64,000 bases of DNA from Cupriavidus consociatus (GCF_017814975.1 NZ_JAGIQA010000004.1:1-64000); one strand, 5' to 3'; shown: positions 45,421-54,671, numbered from the stretch's first letter. Notes: a model not told the origin generated them from the letters alone. A program made the numbers and translations.

Positions 45421-45924
45421 TCAGTGCGACACGTCCTTGCTTTCCAGCTTCCAGTAGCACGCTGCCGCCGTCATGCCGAAGATCAGGTGGCCGATGAACG
45501 TATGCCAGCCACGCACCTCGACAAACCAGGGGAACGCGCGCGTCATCACATAGAAATTGAAGAAGTAGACGACCAGCCCGAACACGGCGCCGGCAAGCAT
45601 TGCCATGCCGAGGCTCGAGTCCAGCGTGAACGGCGCGATGATCGCTGCCAGGATCATGCCGAGTATCGCGCCCAGGATAAAGTGGATCACCAGTGCCGCG
45701 GTCACCGTGGCAATGCTGAACAGCGATGTCTGCAGCTCGTCCGGGCCCATCACGATCGCCGCGATCATGCGTGTGGCCACCCACGGATTGACGCCCGACA
45801 CCATCGACGACCAGAACAGTTCCAGCACCAGCAGCAGCGCGCCCGCAGCCAGCCCCGACACCGCTGCCGCGGTCCAGTCAGGCAGGCGACGCACGTAATG
45901 GTGCGATCGCATGTGAAGTTCCAT
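45421..45924 (-). CDS. Four-helix membrane protein of unknown function
   Basis: A 167-residue protein with four hydrophobic stretches (AAVSGLAAGALLLVLELFWS, TVTAALVIHFILGAILGMIL, GMAMLAGAVFGLVVYFFNFY and the C-terminal FIGHLIFGMTAAACYW). The start at 45924 follows GGAGGTGGCT; a longer frame exists. I do not recognise a named family. It lies upstream of the oxidase genes but has its own terminator, so it is not part of that operon. Its helices contain several His and Trp residues that could serve a redox or sensing role, but this is guesswork. Confidence 0.72.
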   Translation of the reverse strand: MELHMRSHHYVRRLPDWTAAAVSGLAAGALLLVLELFWSSMVSGVNPWVATRMIAAIVMGPDELQTSLFSIATVTAALVIHFILGAILGMILAAIIAPFTLDSSLGMAMLAGAVFGLVVYFFNFYVMTRAFPWFVEVRGWHTFIGHLIFGMTAAACYWKLESKDVSH

Positions 45925-46211
45925 AGCCACCTCCATCTCTCTCTCGAATCGGCGGGACGTTCGACATGGAAGGCATCGGGTCCCGCATCTCTGATCAGCA
46001 TAGGACACGCGGTTCCCATGAGGCTGCCCGCATGGCGAAAAACACGTCGGGTGCGTGCGTGGCGCAACGCCTGCTGAGCAGGAGTGCGGCTGGCGATACC
46101 TGTGGCCCGCGCCCGCTGTGCGCCCTACGGGACAATCCCGATGCGCGCTGCCGTGCGCGCGGCACACACTGCCTATACTGGAATCACAAAAGAGAGAGAC
46201 AGGAGACCGCC

Positions 46212-46391
46212 ATGCACTTCACCGCGCATGATCTTGTATTCCTGATTCCGATGGCGCTGGTGGGCGTGATCGCCATGGGTTCGATACCGGTGACCGCCAA
46301 GTACCTGCGTATCAGTTGCCGGACCCTGGGGGCGCTGATCGGCGCGCTGGTCGCGGTGCTGGTGCTGGAAGCGCTGCCGATGCTGATCTGA
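46212..46391 (+). CDS. Small two-helix membrane protein
   Basis: A 59-residue protein starting MHFTAHDLVFLIPMALVGVI with two hydrophobic helices and a short basic loop (KYLRISCR) between. AGGAGACCGCC precedes the ATG. A TATACT -10-like hexamer lies at 46174-46179 without a good -35. The frame continues upstream, but the segment before 46212 has no export or family features. Function unknown. Confidence 0.6.
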   Translation: MHFTAHDLVFLIPMALVGVIAMGSIPVTAKYLRISCRTLGALIGALVAVLVLEALPMLI

Positions 46392-46460
46392 TCCCGGCCC
46401 GGGAGGCCGGGCTGGCAACGATCCAAACGATCCCTACGATCCGGGAAAGGGGAGGCCGCC

Positions 46461-46625
46461 ATGTCGATCGGCCTGCTGGCCGCCACTATGGCGGCGCTGC
46501 TGCTTGTTACCGTGCTGCGCGCCCTGTGGCGTTGCGTTCACCCGTATCGGATGCGCTACCGGCGTTGCACGGCGCAACGGCAACACGCCAGTCTGTGCCG
46601 GCCGCCGTTGCGGCGGCATGGCTAG
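46461..46625 (+). CDS. Possible small membrane protein, 54 residues
   Basis: The frame starts MSIGLLAATMAALLLVTVLR, a single hydrophobic helix followed by an Arg/Cys-rich tail with three Cys. GGGGAGGCCGCC gives a good ribosome binding site, which is the main support. It follows the 59-residue gene by 69 bases on the same strand. Composition of the tail is not typical of conserved proteins, so this call is tentative. Confidence 0.4.
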   Translation: MSIGLLAATMAALLLVTVLRALWRCVHPYRMRYRRCTAQRQHASLCRPPLRRHG

Positions 46626-46659
46626 TAAGGCATGACGGCGCTGCAAAGCGCCGCTTGCA

Positions 46660-46854
46660 TTACAGCTCGATCATCGCGAACTCGCCCTTGCCGACGTCGC
46701 ATTCCGGGCAGCGCCAGTCGTCGGGGATGTCTTCCCAGCGCGTGCCGGGGGCGATGCCGTCTTCGGGCAAGCCTTGTTCTTCGTCGTAGACCCAGCCGCA
46801 GATCACGCACACCCAGGTCTTGTAGGCAACGGCCGCTTCAAGTTGATCCTGCAA
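46660..46854 (-). CDS. rubA: Rubredoxin
   Basis: A 64-residue rubredoxin. C16-V-I-C19-G and C49-P-E-C52 are the four iron ligands, and the core WVYDEEQGLPEDGIAPGTRW is diagnostic. It carries single electrons at a mononuclear iron in the cytoplasm, often for alkane hydroxylases or oxidative-stress enzymes. No partner gene is adjacent. A TATGAT -10-like hexamer lies upstream (46896-46901), with a long GC hairpin where the -35 should be. Confidence 0.92.
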   Translation of the reverse strand: MQDQLEAAVAYKTWVCVICGWVYDEEQGLPEDGIAPGTRWEDIPDDWRCPECDVGKGEFAMIEL

Positions 46855-46910
46855 AACATTCTCCAGATTCGGTCATGACAGATTGTCCGGGCCGAATCAT
46901 ACCGTCTTTT

Positions 46911-46939
46911 GCCGGCGGCGCCGTGACGGCGCCGCCGGC
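46911..46939. repeat. 13-3-13 GC palindrome between the DUF748 gene and the rubredoxin gene
   Basis: GCCGGCGGCGCCG and CGGCGCCGCCGGC flank TGA. No T-run follows on the minus strand, where both neighbours are read. It could be a Rho-dependent or weak terminator after the large gene, or a regulatory hairpin ahead of rubredoxin. Confidence 0.55.
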
Positions 46940-46947
46940 CGCTCCGG

Positions 46948-49900
46948 CTACTGCCGGATCGAGAAATCCACCCGGTTCGGCGCCCCCTTGTCCTTGATTC
47001 CCTCGGCCGTGAGCCTGGGCGCGGTCAGGAACAGACGGCTCTCGGGCACCTTGCCCTCGCGCTCCAGCGACTGCTTGACCACCAGCGCGCGCTGCTCGGC
47101 AAGACGCTTCAGGTCGGCCTCGGAGACAGTGGCGTTGGCCATCAGCAGCTTCTCCATTTCCTCCGGCGGCAACGACTTGGCAAAGCCGACGAAATTGCGC
47201 GGCTTCTTCATCGAGGTGCGCTTGTAGACCTCTTCGAGGTACTTCGGGTATTCCTGCTTCGACACCTTGATTTCGGCGCCCTGCTCGCCCGACTCGTCAT
47301 CGCCGGCCTCGGTGCCGGCCTGCGCGCTGTTGCGCAGGTCGCGCCGCTTCTGTTCGGCCACGCGCGCATCCAGCCACGCGCGGCGCGCGCCAGCCTCGTC
47401 GGTGGCCGGGTCGATGCGGCCGCTGATTTCCAGCCGCAGCGAAGGCCGGTCATTGAGCGCCTGGCCGAGCTTGCCGATCTTCTCCTTCGCCGCCGGCGTC
47501 AGCGTCGACGTGCCGGGCGCGAATTCGACATAACCGAGTTCTTCGCCGCCACTGCCGCCGAAGGCCGAGGCGATCAGCGAGAATGGCGAAGTGATCGCCT
47601 TGGTCAGCAGATTGACGATCACGCGCACGATCACGCCGCCGATGCTGAACTCCGGGTCCGACAGCGAGCCCGAGACTGGCAGGTTCACGTCGATCACGCC
47701 ATTTCGGTCCTTCAGCAGCGACACCGCCAGCAGCACCGGCAGCTTGGTCGCGTCCGGGCTGTCGACGCGCTCGCCGAAGGTAAGCTGGTCGAGGAACAGG
47801 TGGTTGCGCGCATCCAGCTTGCCATTCTCGATCTTGTAGGCGACATCGACGGTCAGCTTGCCCTTGGTGATCGGGTAGCCGGCGTACTTGGCCGCGTACG
47901 GCGTCAGCCGCGTCAGCTCGACCCCCGATGCCTTGGCGGCGATGTCGAGGAACAGCTGCTCGCCCAGCGGATTGATCTTGCCGCTGATGGTGACCGGCGC
48001 GTCATCGTCGATGCGGCCGTCGAGCACCAGGTCGGCAGGCGCGGGATCGCCGGATGACACCTTGGACACTGAACCCTTCATGCCGGTCAGGTTGGCGGTG
48101 TAGTTGGGCTTGACGAAGAAATCCGAGAAATTGATGTTGCCCTGGCTCACCGACACGCCGCCGATGCGGATCTGCGGCTTGGGCCCGCCCGGCTTCTGCT
48201 CGACCTGCGCGGTGCGCGTGTCGCCGGCCTGCACCGGCGGCGCTGCCGGCGCCGAGGCCGGGTTGGCCTGCGTCAGGCTGGTGGACGGCGCCGCCTCGCC
48301 CTTGGCCGCGCCGGCGGCCAGCACGTCCTGCAGGTTCAGGCGGCCGTTGGCGTTCAGGATCACGCGCGCGTAGAAATCGGACAGCGCGATATTGCCCAGG
48401 CTGACGCGCATCGGCCCCTTGCTCTCGTCCATCGCGAAGTCGATGCCTGACAACGCAAGCGAGCGCCAGCGCAGGAAATCTTCACCGCTGACGCGGTCGA
48501 CCGTGCGCACGTTGCCGGCCAGCACGTTGCCCGCAAACTGCGCGGCGATCGGCTTGCCGGTGGGGGCATCGACATTGAGCTTGCCCTTGACGGTCAGCGT
48601 GCCGCTGCGCAATGCCGCGTTGAGGCGGTCGGCCAGGTACGGCTGCAGCGGCCCCATTTCCACCTGGCGCAGGTCCAGCTGCAGGCGGCTCGCCGGCATG
48701 GCGGGCAATACGGTGCCGTCGATGCCGATCACGCCGCGCCGGCCGGCTTCGGCATGCAGCTTCACCGGCACCGCCGCCGGCGTCAGTGGCCAAACAATGG
48801 CGCCGGTGCCGAGCTCGATATTGCGGAACTCGTGGATCACCGGGCGGCCGCGGTTGGCTTGGGCCGGCTGGTAGTCGGCCACGCGCGCGCTGCCGCCGTC
48901 GAGGGCGATCTTGCCGATCCTGGCTTGCCAGACACCTGCGGCGGCACTGCCGTTCTTGCCATTGGCGCCATTGGCGCCATTCGTGGAGTTCGTGGCATTC
49001 GCGGCGGGGGCCGGTGCCTTGCGCGGCGTGGCGCGAGCCTGCTGCGCCGATTCGCTGGCCCACAGCCGCGCCATTTCGAGCAGTTGGCCGCTGTGGTCGC
49101 GCGTGGCCGAGATCTGCGGCTGCGCCAGCGTCACCTGGCTGGTCGCAAAGGTCTGTCGCGCGAGGTCTAGCTGGATATCATCGAGTACCAGCTTCTCGGC
49201 GCGCAGCAGCGGCAGGTTTGCGCCGGCACGGTCGGCCTCGGCGCGTTCGCGCGCACGGCGGCTCGCGCGCGCCGGAGCCTGCGTCGCCGCTTCCTTCGCG
49301 GCGTTCGCCGTGGCGGCGCTAGCGGCGGGGGCGGCCGGCACCACCACCGGATCGCGCGTGGCGACATAGAGCGGCGCCAGTTCCAGCCGGGACTTTTCCA
49401 GTACGAACTGGAACTGCGGCGCCGCCCACGACATGCGGTAGTGCAGTTCGGCATTGACCGCAGTCTCGCCGAACTGGCTACGCAGTTCGCGCGGCCACCA
49501 CGCGGCAAAGCCTTGCGGCCGCAGCCCCGTGGTTTCCAGCGTGCCAGCCAGCGTGCCATCGCGCAGCAGCAGGTCGCCGGTATGGTGCAGCGTCTGGCCG
49601 TCGGCCACGGTCAGGGTGGCGTCGATACGCGCCGGCTTGTCGCCTTCGGTGCCGGCAAAACCCTTGACCTCGGCGTCGAGCGGGCCGAGCGAGAGCTTGC
49701 CCGGGCCTGAGGGCGCCAGCGCGTCCTCAAACCCGAGGTTGGCCTGCTTCACCACGATGCGGTCGACCGCATAGCGCCAGGGCTGGTCCTTGGGCGCCGG
49801 GGCGGCCGGGGCAGCTTGCGCGGAGGAAGCGGAAGGCGGCGCGGCGGGCGCGGACGCTGCCGGAGCCGGAGCCGGCGCCACGCCGTCGGTCGATTTGCTT

Positions 49901-50958
49901 GCCCCCTGCGGCAGGAACGCCGTCGCCAGGTTCAGCGTGCCGTCGGCGCGCCGCACGGCCTGCACGCCCAGCCCTTCTATTTCCACGCTGCGCAGCTGGG
50001 CCCGGTGCGCCAGCGGCTCGAGCCGGGCGATGTCCAGCGCCAGCCGGCCGCTCTTCACCAGCGGCTGGCCCGCGCGCGTGCGGATATCCGCATCGCGCAG
50101 CGCGGCGGTGCCGATCAGCAGCATTTCCTGCGTGTCCTTCTGCTGGCGGAACGCCACCGTCAGGCGCGTATCGAGCTTGCCGGACTTGACCTCGGCATCG
50201 CGCAGCGGCGGCGCGAAGGCCATGAAGCGCGTCACGTCGAGCCCGTCGAAGTTGACATTAAGCCGGGTCTGGCGCGAATCGGCGAAGGGCAGCACCTCGC
50301 CGTCGAGCGCCAGCGGCGTGCCGTTGACCTGCGCGCTCAGCGTCGGCCGCGTCACGATCTCGACGTCATGCGGCAGGTTGGACAGGAACGGCAGCGTCAG
50401 CGTCAGGTGGTCGACGCGCAGGCTGGTGTCGAGCAGCCTGTCGTCATAGCTGAAGCTGCTGCCGGTCACGGCAATATTGTTGACCGAGAAGCGCGCCGGC
50501 TTGGCATCGGCCGGCTTGGGCGGCATTGCCGCGACCTTTTCCTGGACATCGGCAAAGCTCATGCGGCCGTCGGCGCCGCGCGCCACGCGCACGGCAAGGC
50601 GGTCGACGTGCAGGTTGTCCACCACCGGGGCCAGGTGCCACAGCGATGCCAGCGAAGTATTGGCCTCGGCCTCGCCCAGCGTCAGCGCAGGGGTCTTGCC
50701 GTCGCGCTCGTAGATCGTCAGGTCAGACAGCGTGGCGGCCAGTTCGAACGGCCGCACATGCGCCTTGCCCAGCGTGACCTTGCGCCCCAGTGCTTCTGTC
50801 GCGTTCTTTTCGATCAGGTATTTGAGCAGCGGCGGTCCGCCGAAATAGCCCGCCAGCCCGAACACCGCGAGCGCGGCAGCCACGCCGCCGGCAACGCGGG
50901 TCGCAAGCCGGCCGCGCGGCGTCGCAGCCACTGCCTGAATGGATTGCTTGAATTCCAT
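46948..50958 (-). CDS. AsmA-like DUF748 envelope protein with C-terminal OmpA-like segment
   Basis: A 1336-residue protein. One hydrophobic anchor lies at about 20-45 (RVAGGVAAALAVFGLAGYFG). A very long beta-rich periplasmic part follows, with the AsmA/DUF748 opening LLKYLIEKNATEALGRKVTL. Low-complexity Ala/Pro/Asn linkers occur near 350-390, 550-580 and 650-670. Near the C-terminus GYVEFAPGTSTLTPAAKEKI and ALNDRPSLRLEISGRID resemble an OmpA-like peptidoglycan-binding unit. Relatives are thought to form grooves that carry lipid between the membranes; that role is inferred from the family. The gene is monocistronic. Confidence 0.88.
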   Translation of the reverse strand: MEFKQSIQAVAATPRGRLATRVAGGVAAALAVFGLAGYFGGPPLLKYLIEKNATEALGRKVTLGKAHVRPFELAATLSDLTIYERDGKTPALTLGEAEANTSLASLWHLAPVVDNLHVDRLAVRVARGADGRMSFADVQEKVAAMPPKPADAKPARFSVNNIAVTGSSFSYDDRLLDTSLRVDHLTLTLPFLSNLPHDVEIVTRPTLSAQVNGTPLALDGEVLPFADSRQTRLNVNFDGLDVTRFMAFAPPLRDAEVKSGKLDTRLTVAFRQQKDTQEMLLIGTAALRDADIRTRAGQPLVKSGRLALDIARLEPLAHRAQLRSVEIEGLGVQAVRRADGTLNLATAFLPQGASKSTDGVAPAPAPAASAPAAPPSASSAQAAPAAPAPKDQPWRYAVDRIVVKQANLGFEDALAPSGPGKLSLGPLDAEVKGFAGTEGDKPARIDATLTVADGQTLHHTGDLLLRDGTLAGTLETTGLRPQGFAAWWPRELRSQFGETAVNAELHYRMSWAAPQFQFVLEKSRLELAPLYVATRDPVVVPAAPAASAATANAAKEAATQAPARASRRARERAEADRAGANLPLLRAEKLVLDDIQLDLARQTFATSQVTLAQPQISATRDHSGQLLEMARLWASESAQQARATPRKAPAPAANATNSTNGANGANGKNGSAAAGVWQARIGKIALDGGSARVADYQPAQANRGRPVIHEFRNIELGTGAIVWPLTPAAVPVKLHAEAGRRGVIGIDGTVLPAMPASRLQLDLRQVEMGPLQPYLADRLNAALRSGTLTVKGKLNVDAPTGKPIAAQFAGNVLAGNVRTVDRVSGEDFLRWRSLALSGIDFAMDESKGPMRVSLGNIALSDFYARVILNANGRLNLQDVLAAGAAKGEAAPSTSLTQANPASAPAAPPVQAGDTRTAQVEQKPGGPKPQIRIGGVSVSQGNINFSDFFVKPNYTANLTGMKGSVSKVSSGDPAPADLVLDGRIDDDAPVTISGKINPLGEQLFLDIAAKASGVELTRLTPYAAKYAGYPITKGKLTVDVAYKIENGKLDARNHLFLDQLTFGERVDSPDATKLPVLLAVSLLKDRNGVIDVNLPVSGSLSDPEFSIGGVIVRVIVNLLTKAITSPFSLIASAFGGSGGEELGYVEFAPGTSTLTPAAKEKIGKLGQALNDRPSLRLEISGRIDPATDEAGARRAWLDARVAEQKRRDLRNSAQAGTEAGDDESGEQGAEIKVSKQEYPKYLEEVYKRTSMKKPRNFVGFAKSLPPEEMEKLLMANATVSEADLKRLAEQRALVVKQSLEREGKVPESRLFLTAPRLTAEGIKDKGAPNRVDFSIRQ

Positions 50959-51258
50959 GTCGTCTCAGAAGATCTGACCCCGTATTCCGGCGTGGCATGC
51001 TTGTTTGTGCCCCGGATTTCACTTTTTTGTCGTCATTATGGCAACGGATTCAGACAAAGCAAAGACATCAGAATTGCGCAGTCAACGCCAGAATTGACGA
51101 TCTGGTATCTTTACGGCCTTTGCGAAGCGTTTCGTCGCAAGCCTGCGGCTTACCCGCCACAACGTGCCTGCCTCACCCGCGCTGTATCCTCCGGCCAAAT
51201 CCTCCACGTATTCCGTGTTGCGCGCTTCGCATGCGATCTCTTCCATGCGAGTCCATTC
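50959..51258. other. 300-base divergent gap between the DUF748 and MFS genes
   Basis: No gene seen. The stretch carries the promoters of both genes. TTGACG occurs near 51095, but no -10 at proper spacing stands out. Confidence 0.45.
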
Positions 51259-52569
51259 ATGTCCAGCACCACCAGTACCGCAACCGGCGCGGGCGCAACA
51301 CAGTTCCGTGCGCGCGCCCTGACCGGCCAGGATTACAAGACCCTCTCCCTTGCCGCCTTGGGCGGCGCGCTCGAGTTCTACGATTTCATCATCTTCGTCT
51401 TTTTCGCGACGGTGATCGGCCAGCTGTTCTTCCCGCCGTCCGTGCCGGACTGGCTGCGCCAGCTGCAGACCTTCGGCATCTTCGCCGCCGGCTACCTGGC
51501 GCGTCCGCTGGGCGGCATCATCATGGCGCACTTCGGCGACCTGCTTGGCCGCAAGAAGATGTTCACGCTGTCGATCCTGCTGATGTCGGTGCCGACGCTG
51601 CTGATGGGCCTGCTGCCGACCTACGCCTCGATCGGCCTGGCCGCGCCGGTGCTGCTGCTGGTGCTGCGCATCCTGCAAGGCGCGGCGGTCGGCGGCGAAG
51701 TGCCCGGCGCCTGGGTGTTCGTGTCGGAGCATGTGCCGGCGCGCCACGTCGGCTACGCCTGCGGCACGCTGACCGCGGGGCTGACCGCCGGGATCCTGCT
51801 GGGTTCGCTGGTAGCCACGGGCATCAACAGTGTCTTCACCCCGGCCGAGCTGGCCGACTACGGCTGGCGCGTGCCATTCCTGATCGGGGGCGTGTTCGGC
51901 ATTGCCTCGATGTACCTGCGCCGCTGGCTGCATGAGACACCGGTCTTTGCCGAGCTGCAGCAGCGCAAGGCGCTGGCGGCGGAAATGCCGCTCAAGTCGG
52001 TGGTGCGCGACCACGGCGGCAGCGTGGCGGTGTCGATGCTGCTGACCTGGATGCTGTCGGCCGGCATCGTCGTGGTGATCCTGATGACGCCAACCTTCCT
52101 GCAGAAGCTGTACGGGTTCGATGCGCGCACCGCGCTGGTGGCCAACAGCGTCGCCACGCTATGCCTGACTCTTGGCTGCGTGGTGTCGGGCGCGCTGGCC
52201 GACCGCATCGGCGCGCGCCGCACGCTGTTCTTCGGCGGATTGCTGCTGGCGGTCGCCGCCTACGCCTTCTACACCACCATCTTCACCCGTCCGGACCTGC
52301 TGCTGCCGCTGTATGCGCTGGCGGGCTTCCTGGTTGGCACCATCGGCGCGGTGCCGTTCGTGCTGGTCAATGCGTTCCCGGCGCAGGTGCGATTCTCGGG
52401 CCTGTCGTTCTCGTATAACGTGGCGTACGCCATCTTTGGCGGCCTGACGCCAATGATCGTCACGCTGATGCTCAAGCAGGACAAGCTGGCACCCGCGCAC
52501 TACGTGGTCGCACTGTGCGTGCTGGGCATGGTGACGGCGCTGTTCGTCAAGGACCGCTCGCGCGGCTGA
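51259..52569 (+). CDS. MFS metabolite:proton symporter (MHS family)
   Basis: A 436-residue transporter with twelve helices. The MHS signature appears as GALEFYDFIIFVFFATVIGQ, with FGDLLGRKKMFTLSIL between helices 2 and 3, then ILQGAAVGGEVPGAWVF and LRRWLHETPVF in the central loop. MHS members import carboxylates, betaine or shikimate with protons. The ATG at 51259 gives the family N-terminus; the frame continues far upstream over the DUF748 gene, which is a shadow. A terminator follows. Confidence 0.9.
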   Translation: MSSTTSTATGAGATQFRARALTGQDYKTLSLAALGGALEFYDFIIFVFFATVIGQLFFPPSVPDWLRQLQTFGIFAAGYLARPLGGIIMAHFGDLLGRKKMFTLSILLMSVPTLLMGLLPTYASIGLAAPVLLLVLRILQGAAVGGEVPGAWVFVSEHVPARHVGYACGTLTAGLTAGILLGSLVATGINSVFTPAELADYGWRVPFLIGGVFGIASMYLRRWLHETPVFAELQQRKALAAEMPLKSVVRDHGGSVAVSMLLTWMLSAGIVVVILMTPTFLQKLYGFDARTALVANSVATLCLTLGCVVSGALADRIGARRTLFFGGLLLAVAAYAFYTTIFTRPDLLLPLYALAGFLVGTIGAVPFVLVNAFPAQVRFSGLSFSYNVAYAIFGGLTPMIVTLMLKQDKLAPAHYVVALCVLGMVTALFVKDRSRG

Positions 52570-52596
52570 AGCGCGTTGGCCTCATACGCAATGGAA

Positions 52597-52622
52597 GGGA
52601 GGGCAGTTGCCCTCCCTTTTTC
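52597..52622 (+). terminator. Intrinsic terminator after the MFS gene
   Basis: GGGAGGGC pairs with GCCCTCCC around AGTT, followed by TTTTT. The convergent esterase gene ends 31 bases later. Confidence 0.9.
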
Positions 52623-52652
52623 ATGCGCGCGTCATGCGCGCGCGGTCGCGGC

Positions 52653-53810
52653 TCAACGCCGGTGCTGCCGCAGGAAATCCCACATCATCGCGCTGGCATC
52701 GGGGCCGATGTCGCTGTGGAAGCCGTAGCTGGCGTCGCCGCCGCTCCAGGCGTGGTCCAGTCCTTCCACCTCCACCAGCGCGACCAGGTCGCGGCTCCAG
52801 CGGCCGAAGCGGTATTCGCGGCAACGGCCGGGTTCTTCACCCGGCGCCGCGTCCGGCGCTGCGTCCGGAATAGCAGCAAGCCGGTCTTCCAACTCGTTGT
52901 ACGCGAGAAACTGGCGCGCCAGCAGCCTGCCGTTGACCGGATGCACCGCATCGTCGGCGAGGCCGTGGATCACCAGCGCCGGCATCTCGGGCCCGCCTGG
53001 CGTGACGCCGGCGGCGTCGAGCAGCCACGCCGGCTCGGCCGTGGCGCCGTGCCGCATGGCGTGCAGGCCGGCGTGCGGCGTATCGGCAGCGCCGATCACG
53101 ACACCGGAATGCATGGCCACCGCCGCCACCTTGCCGGGGTAGCGCAGCGCCACCACCGCGGCCATGGCCGCACCGGCGGACATGCCGGCCAGGTAGATCT
53201 CGCGCTCGCGCACATCGTGGCGCGCGGCCAGCGCATCGAGCAGTGCCGCCAGGGCCTGCGCCTCGCGCCCGCCTTCCGCGGCGCTCAGGTCGAACCACTG
53301 CCAGCAGCGCTGGACCTGCCGCCGCAGCGGCTGTTGCGGGTAAGCGACGATAAAACCTTCCTGTTCGGCCAGCGCGTTCATGCGCGTGCCGGCGCTGATG
53401 GCATCGGGCGTCTGCCGGCAACCATGCAGCAGCACCACCACCGGCAATGGGCCGCGGTGGCGTTTGGACGGGATATAGAGGTGATAGGACAGCTGCGGCA
53501 CCAGTTCGCCGGGCAGCGCCGCCAGGCGCAGCCGGTGTGCCTGCCAAATACCGGGAAGTTCATCCGGCGCGATGGGTGAGATGGCGGGCGACCTCGCGGG
53601 TGACCTCGCGAGCGGCGTGGCGTGCGTCGTCAGGGGCGCAACAGCCGAGCGTCGTGGCCGGGCCGGCGCGTCCTGCGAACGTGACGGTGTCAGCGGGTTC
53701 AGTGAATCCAGGCGTTGCAGCCAGGACTTCACCTGCGTTTCAGTTCGGGCCTGCACCCGGCTCAGGCGCCGGAGTTGTGCGTGCCAGTCAGCGGCTAGGC
53801 TCTTGGTCAT
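52653..53810 (-). CDS. Poly(3-hydroxybutyrate)-depolymerase-like (LpqC family) esterase
   Basis: A 385-residue alpha/beta hydrolase. The nucleophile is in the lipase-box-like GMSAGAAMAAV, the Asp in HGLADDAVHP and the His in GLDHAWSGG; VVVLLHGCRQTPD holds the oxyanion region. It belongs to the esterase/PHB-depolymerase family. The first 80 residues are Arg/Ser/Pro-rich with no signal peptide, so it is probably cytoplasmic, unlike secreted depolymerases. The natural ester is unknown; short polyhydroxyalkanoate or aromatic esters are possible. Confidence 0.85.
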   Translation of the reverse strand: MTKSLAADWHAQLRRLSRVQARTETQVKSWLQRLDSLNPLTPSRSQDAPARPRRSAVAPLTTHATPLARSPARSPAISPIAPDELPGIWQAHRLRLAALPGELVPQLSYHLYIPSKRHRGPLPVVVLLHGCRQTPDAISAGTRMNALAEQEGFIVAYPQQPLRRQVQRCWQWFDLSAAEGGREAQALAALLDALAARHDVREREIYLAGMSAGAAMAAVVALRYPGKVAAVAMHSGVVIGAADTPHAGLHAMRHGATAEPAWLLDAAGVTPGGPEMPALVIHGLADDAVHPVNGRLLARQFLAYNELEDRLAAIPDAAPDAAPGEEPGRCREYRFGRWSRDLVALVEVEGLDHAWSGGDASYGFHSDIGPDASAMMWDFLRQHRR

Positions 53811-54281
53811 GAGGACTCCTGCTCATATGACGGAATCTCCCCCGGGGTGCCTTTGTTGTGCGTTGCAGCATACCACACCGCGATGGACGGGCCGTGAGGC
53901 GGATATGGCACACAGACTACTGCACGGTCCGGTTCTGGCCTCGCCTGACATGGCGAAAATATTGAACACTTGGATCGAAAGAATGAAGATCGCGCAAGTT
54001 GACCGGCGATGTCGTCGCTTTATACTGGCTTGTCGATTGCCCTCGCGCCAGGATGGCCATGCCGGATCACGGCGCCCCAGCCTGTTCGCTATGCCTTTTC
54101 CATGCCGTCTGTGGCGTAGCCGCGACGACCCCCACCCCCGGCGCCTCCCGGCATGCGCCTGCGGCCTGAGCCGCCGCGCTGACGGTCATGCAATGCCGAG
54201 CGCGAGCGCGTGCTGCTGGTTGCCGTGGGATCGATGAAAGCCCCGCAGCGGCTGGCCAGCGTCCAGCCCCGGGTTGCGCAC
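53811..54281. other. 471-base gap with a strong promoter and no clear gene
   Basis: A stretch of lower GC near 53955-54030 holds a near-consensus rightward promoter at 53999-54026. The only small frame after it (54053-54169, 38 codons) has a poor ribosome binding site. The transcript may be a small RNA or a leader. Confidence 0.55.
53999..54026 (+). promoter_or_regulatory. Strong sigma-70-like promoter pointing into a gene-poor stretch
   Basis: TTGACC (53999-54004), 16 bases, TATACT (54021-54026). Each hexamer matches 5 of 6. No recognised gene follows on the plus strand. Confidence 0.65.
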
Positions 54282-54671
54282 TCAGCGACGTTGCTGCGTG
54301 CACTCCTGCCGATACGCCTCTTCCAGCCGCTTGCGATCCGGCTGGCGTTCCAGTGTCGGATGCGTGCGGCCGTCCGCTGTGGTCACTGACGACTGGCCTT
54401 CTGACCACTGGGGACCCTTCGGCAGCGCATTGACCTGGTCCAGCAAGGCCTGGCAGTGCTGACGCTGCGATGCGGACAATGTGCCACCGGGGCCTTCGAC
54501 CACGGCGGTGCCCTCGTCCAGCATCCGCGGCGGCGGCGGCGCCACCATCGGCGTACCGCCGGCGGCGGCGGCTGCGGATGCGGCAGGACTCGCTGCCCAC
54601 GATGTGGCGTGCAGGGAAATGACCACCATGGCGGCCGTCAGCAGGCCGCACTTGCAAACAAACTTCTTCAA
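54282..54671 (-). CDS. Small secreted protein of unknown function (TTG start)
   Basis: A 129-residue protein. The proposed TTG at 54671 follows CTGGAG and gives a clean signal peptide, MKKFVCKCGLLTAAMVVISL, cleaved near SWA. The longer ATG at 54725 has no ribosome binding site and spoils the signal. The mature part has an Ala/Pro-rich stretch, then GTLSASQRQHCQALLDQVNA and a C-terminal helix ending in YRQECTQQRR; the two Cys may form a disulfide. No family is recognised. Confidence 0.65.
   Translation of the reverse strand: MKKFVCKCGLLTAAMVVISLHATSWAASPAASAAAAAGGTPMVAPPPPRMLDEGTAVVEGPGGTLSASQRQHCQALLDQVNALPKGPQWSEGQSSVTTADGRTHPTLERQPDRKRLEEAYRQECTQQRR

Noticed and set aside
44047-46077. 676-codon plus-strand frame over ctaC
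   Set aside because: Antisense to a well-supported CuA/cytochrome c gene and a terminator; no motif.
49816-51258. 480-residue N-terminal extension of the MFS transporter
   Set aside because: It lies antisense to the DUF748 gene and is low complexity; the MHS family start is at 51259.
53572-54237. 221-codon plus-strand frame
   Set aside because: Its first part is antisense to the esterase, there is no ribosome binding site, and it is Arg/Pro/Cys-rich without family features.
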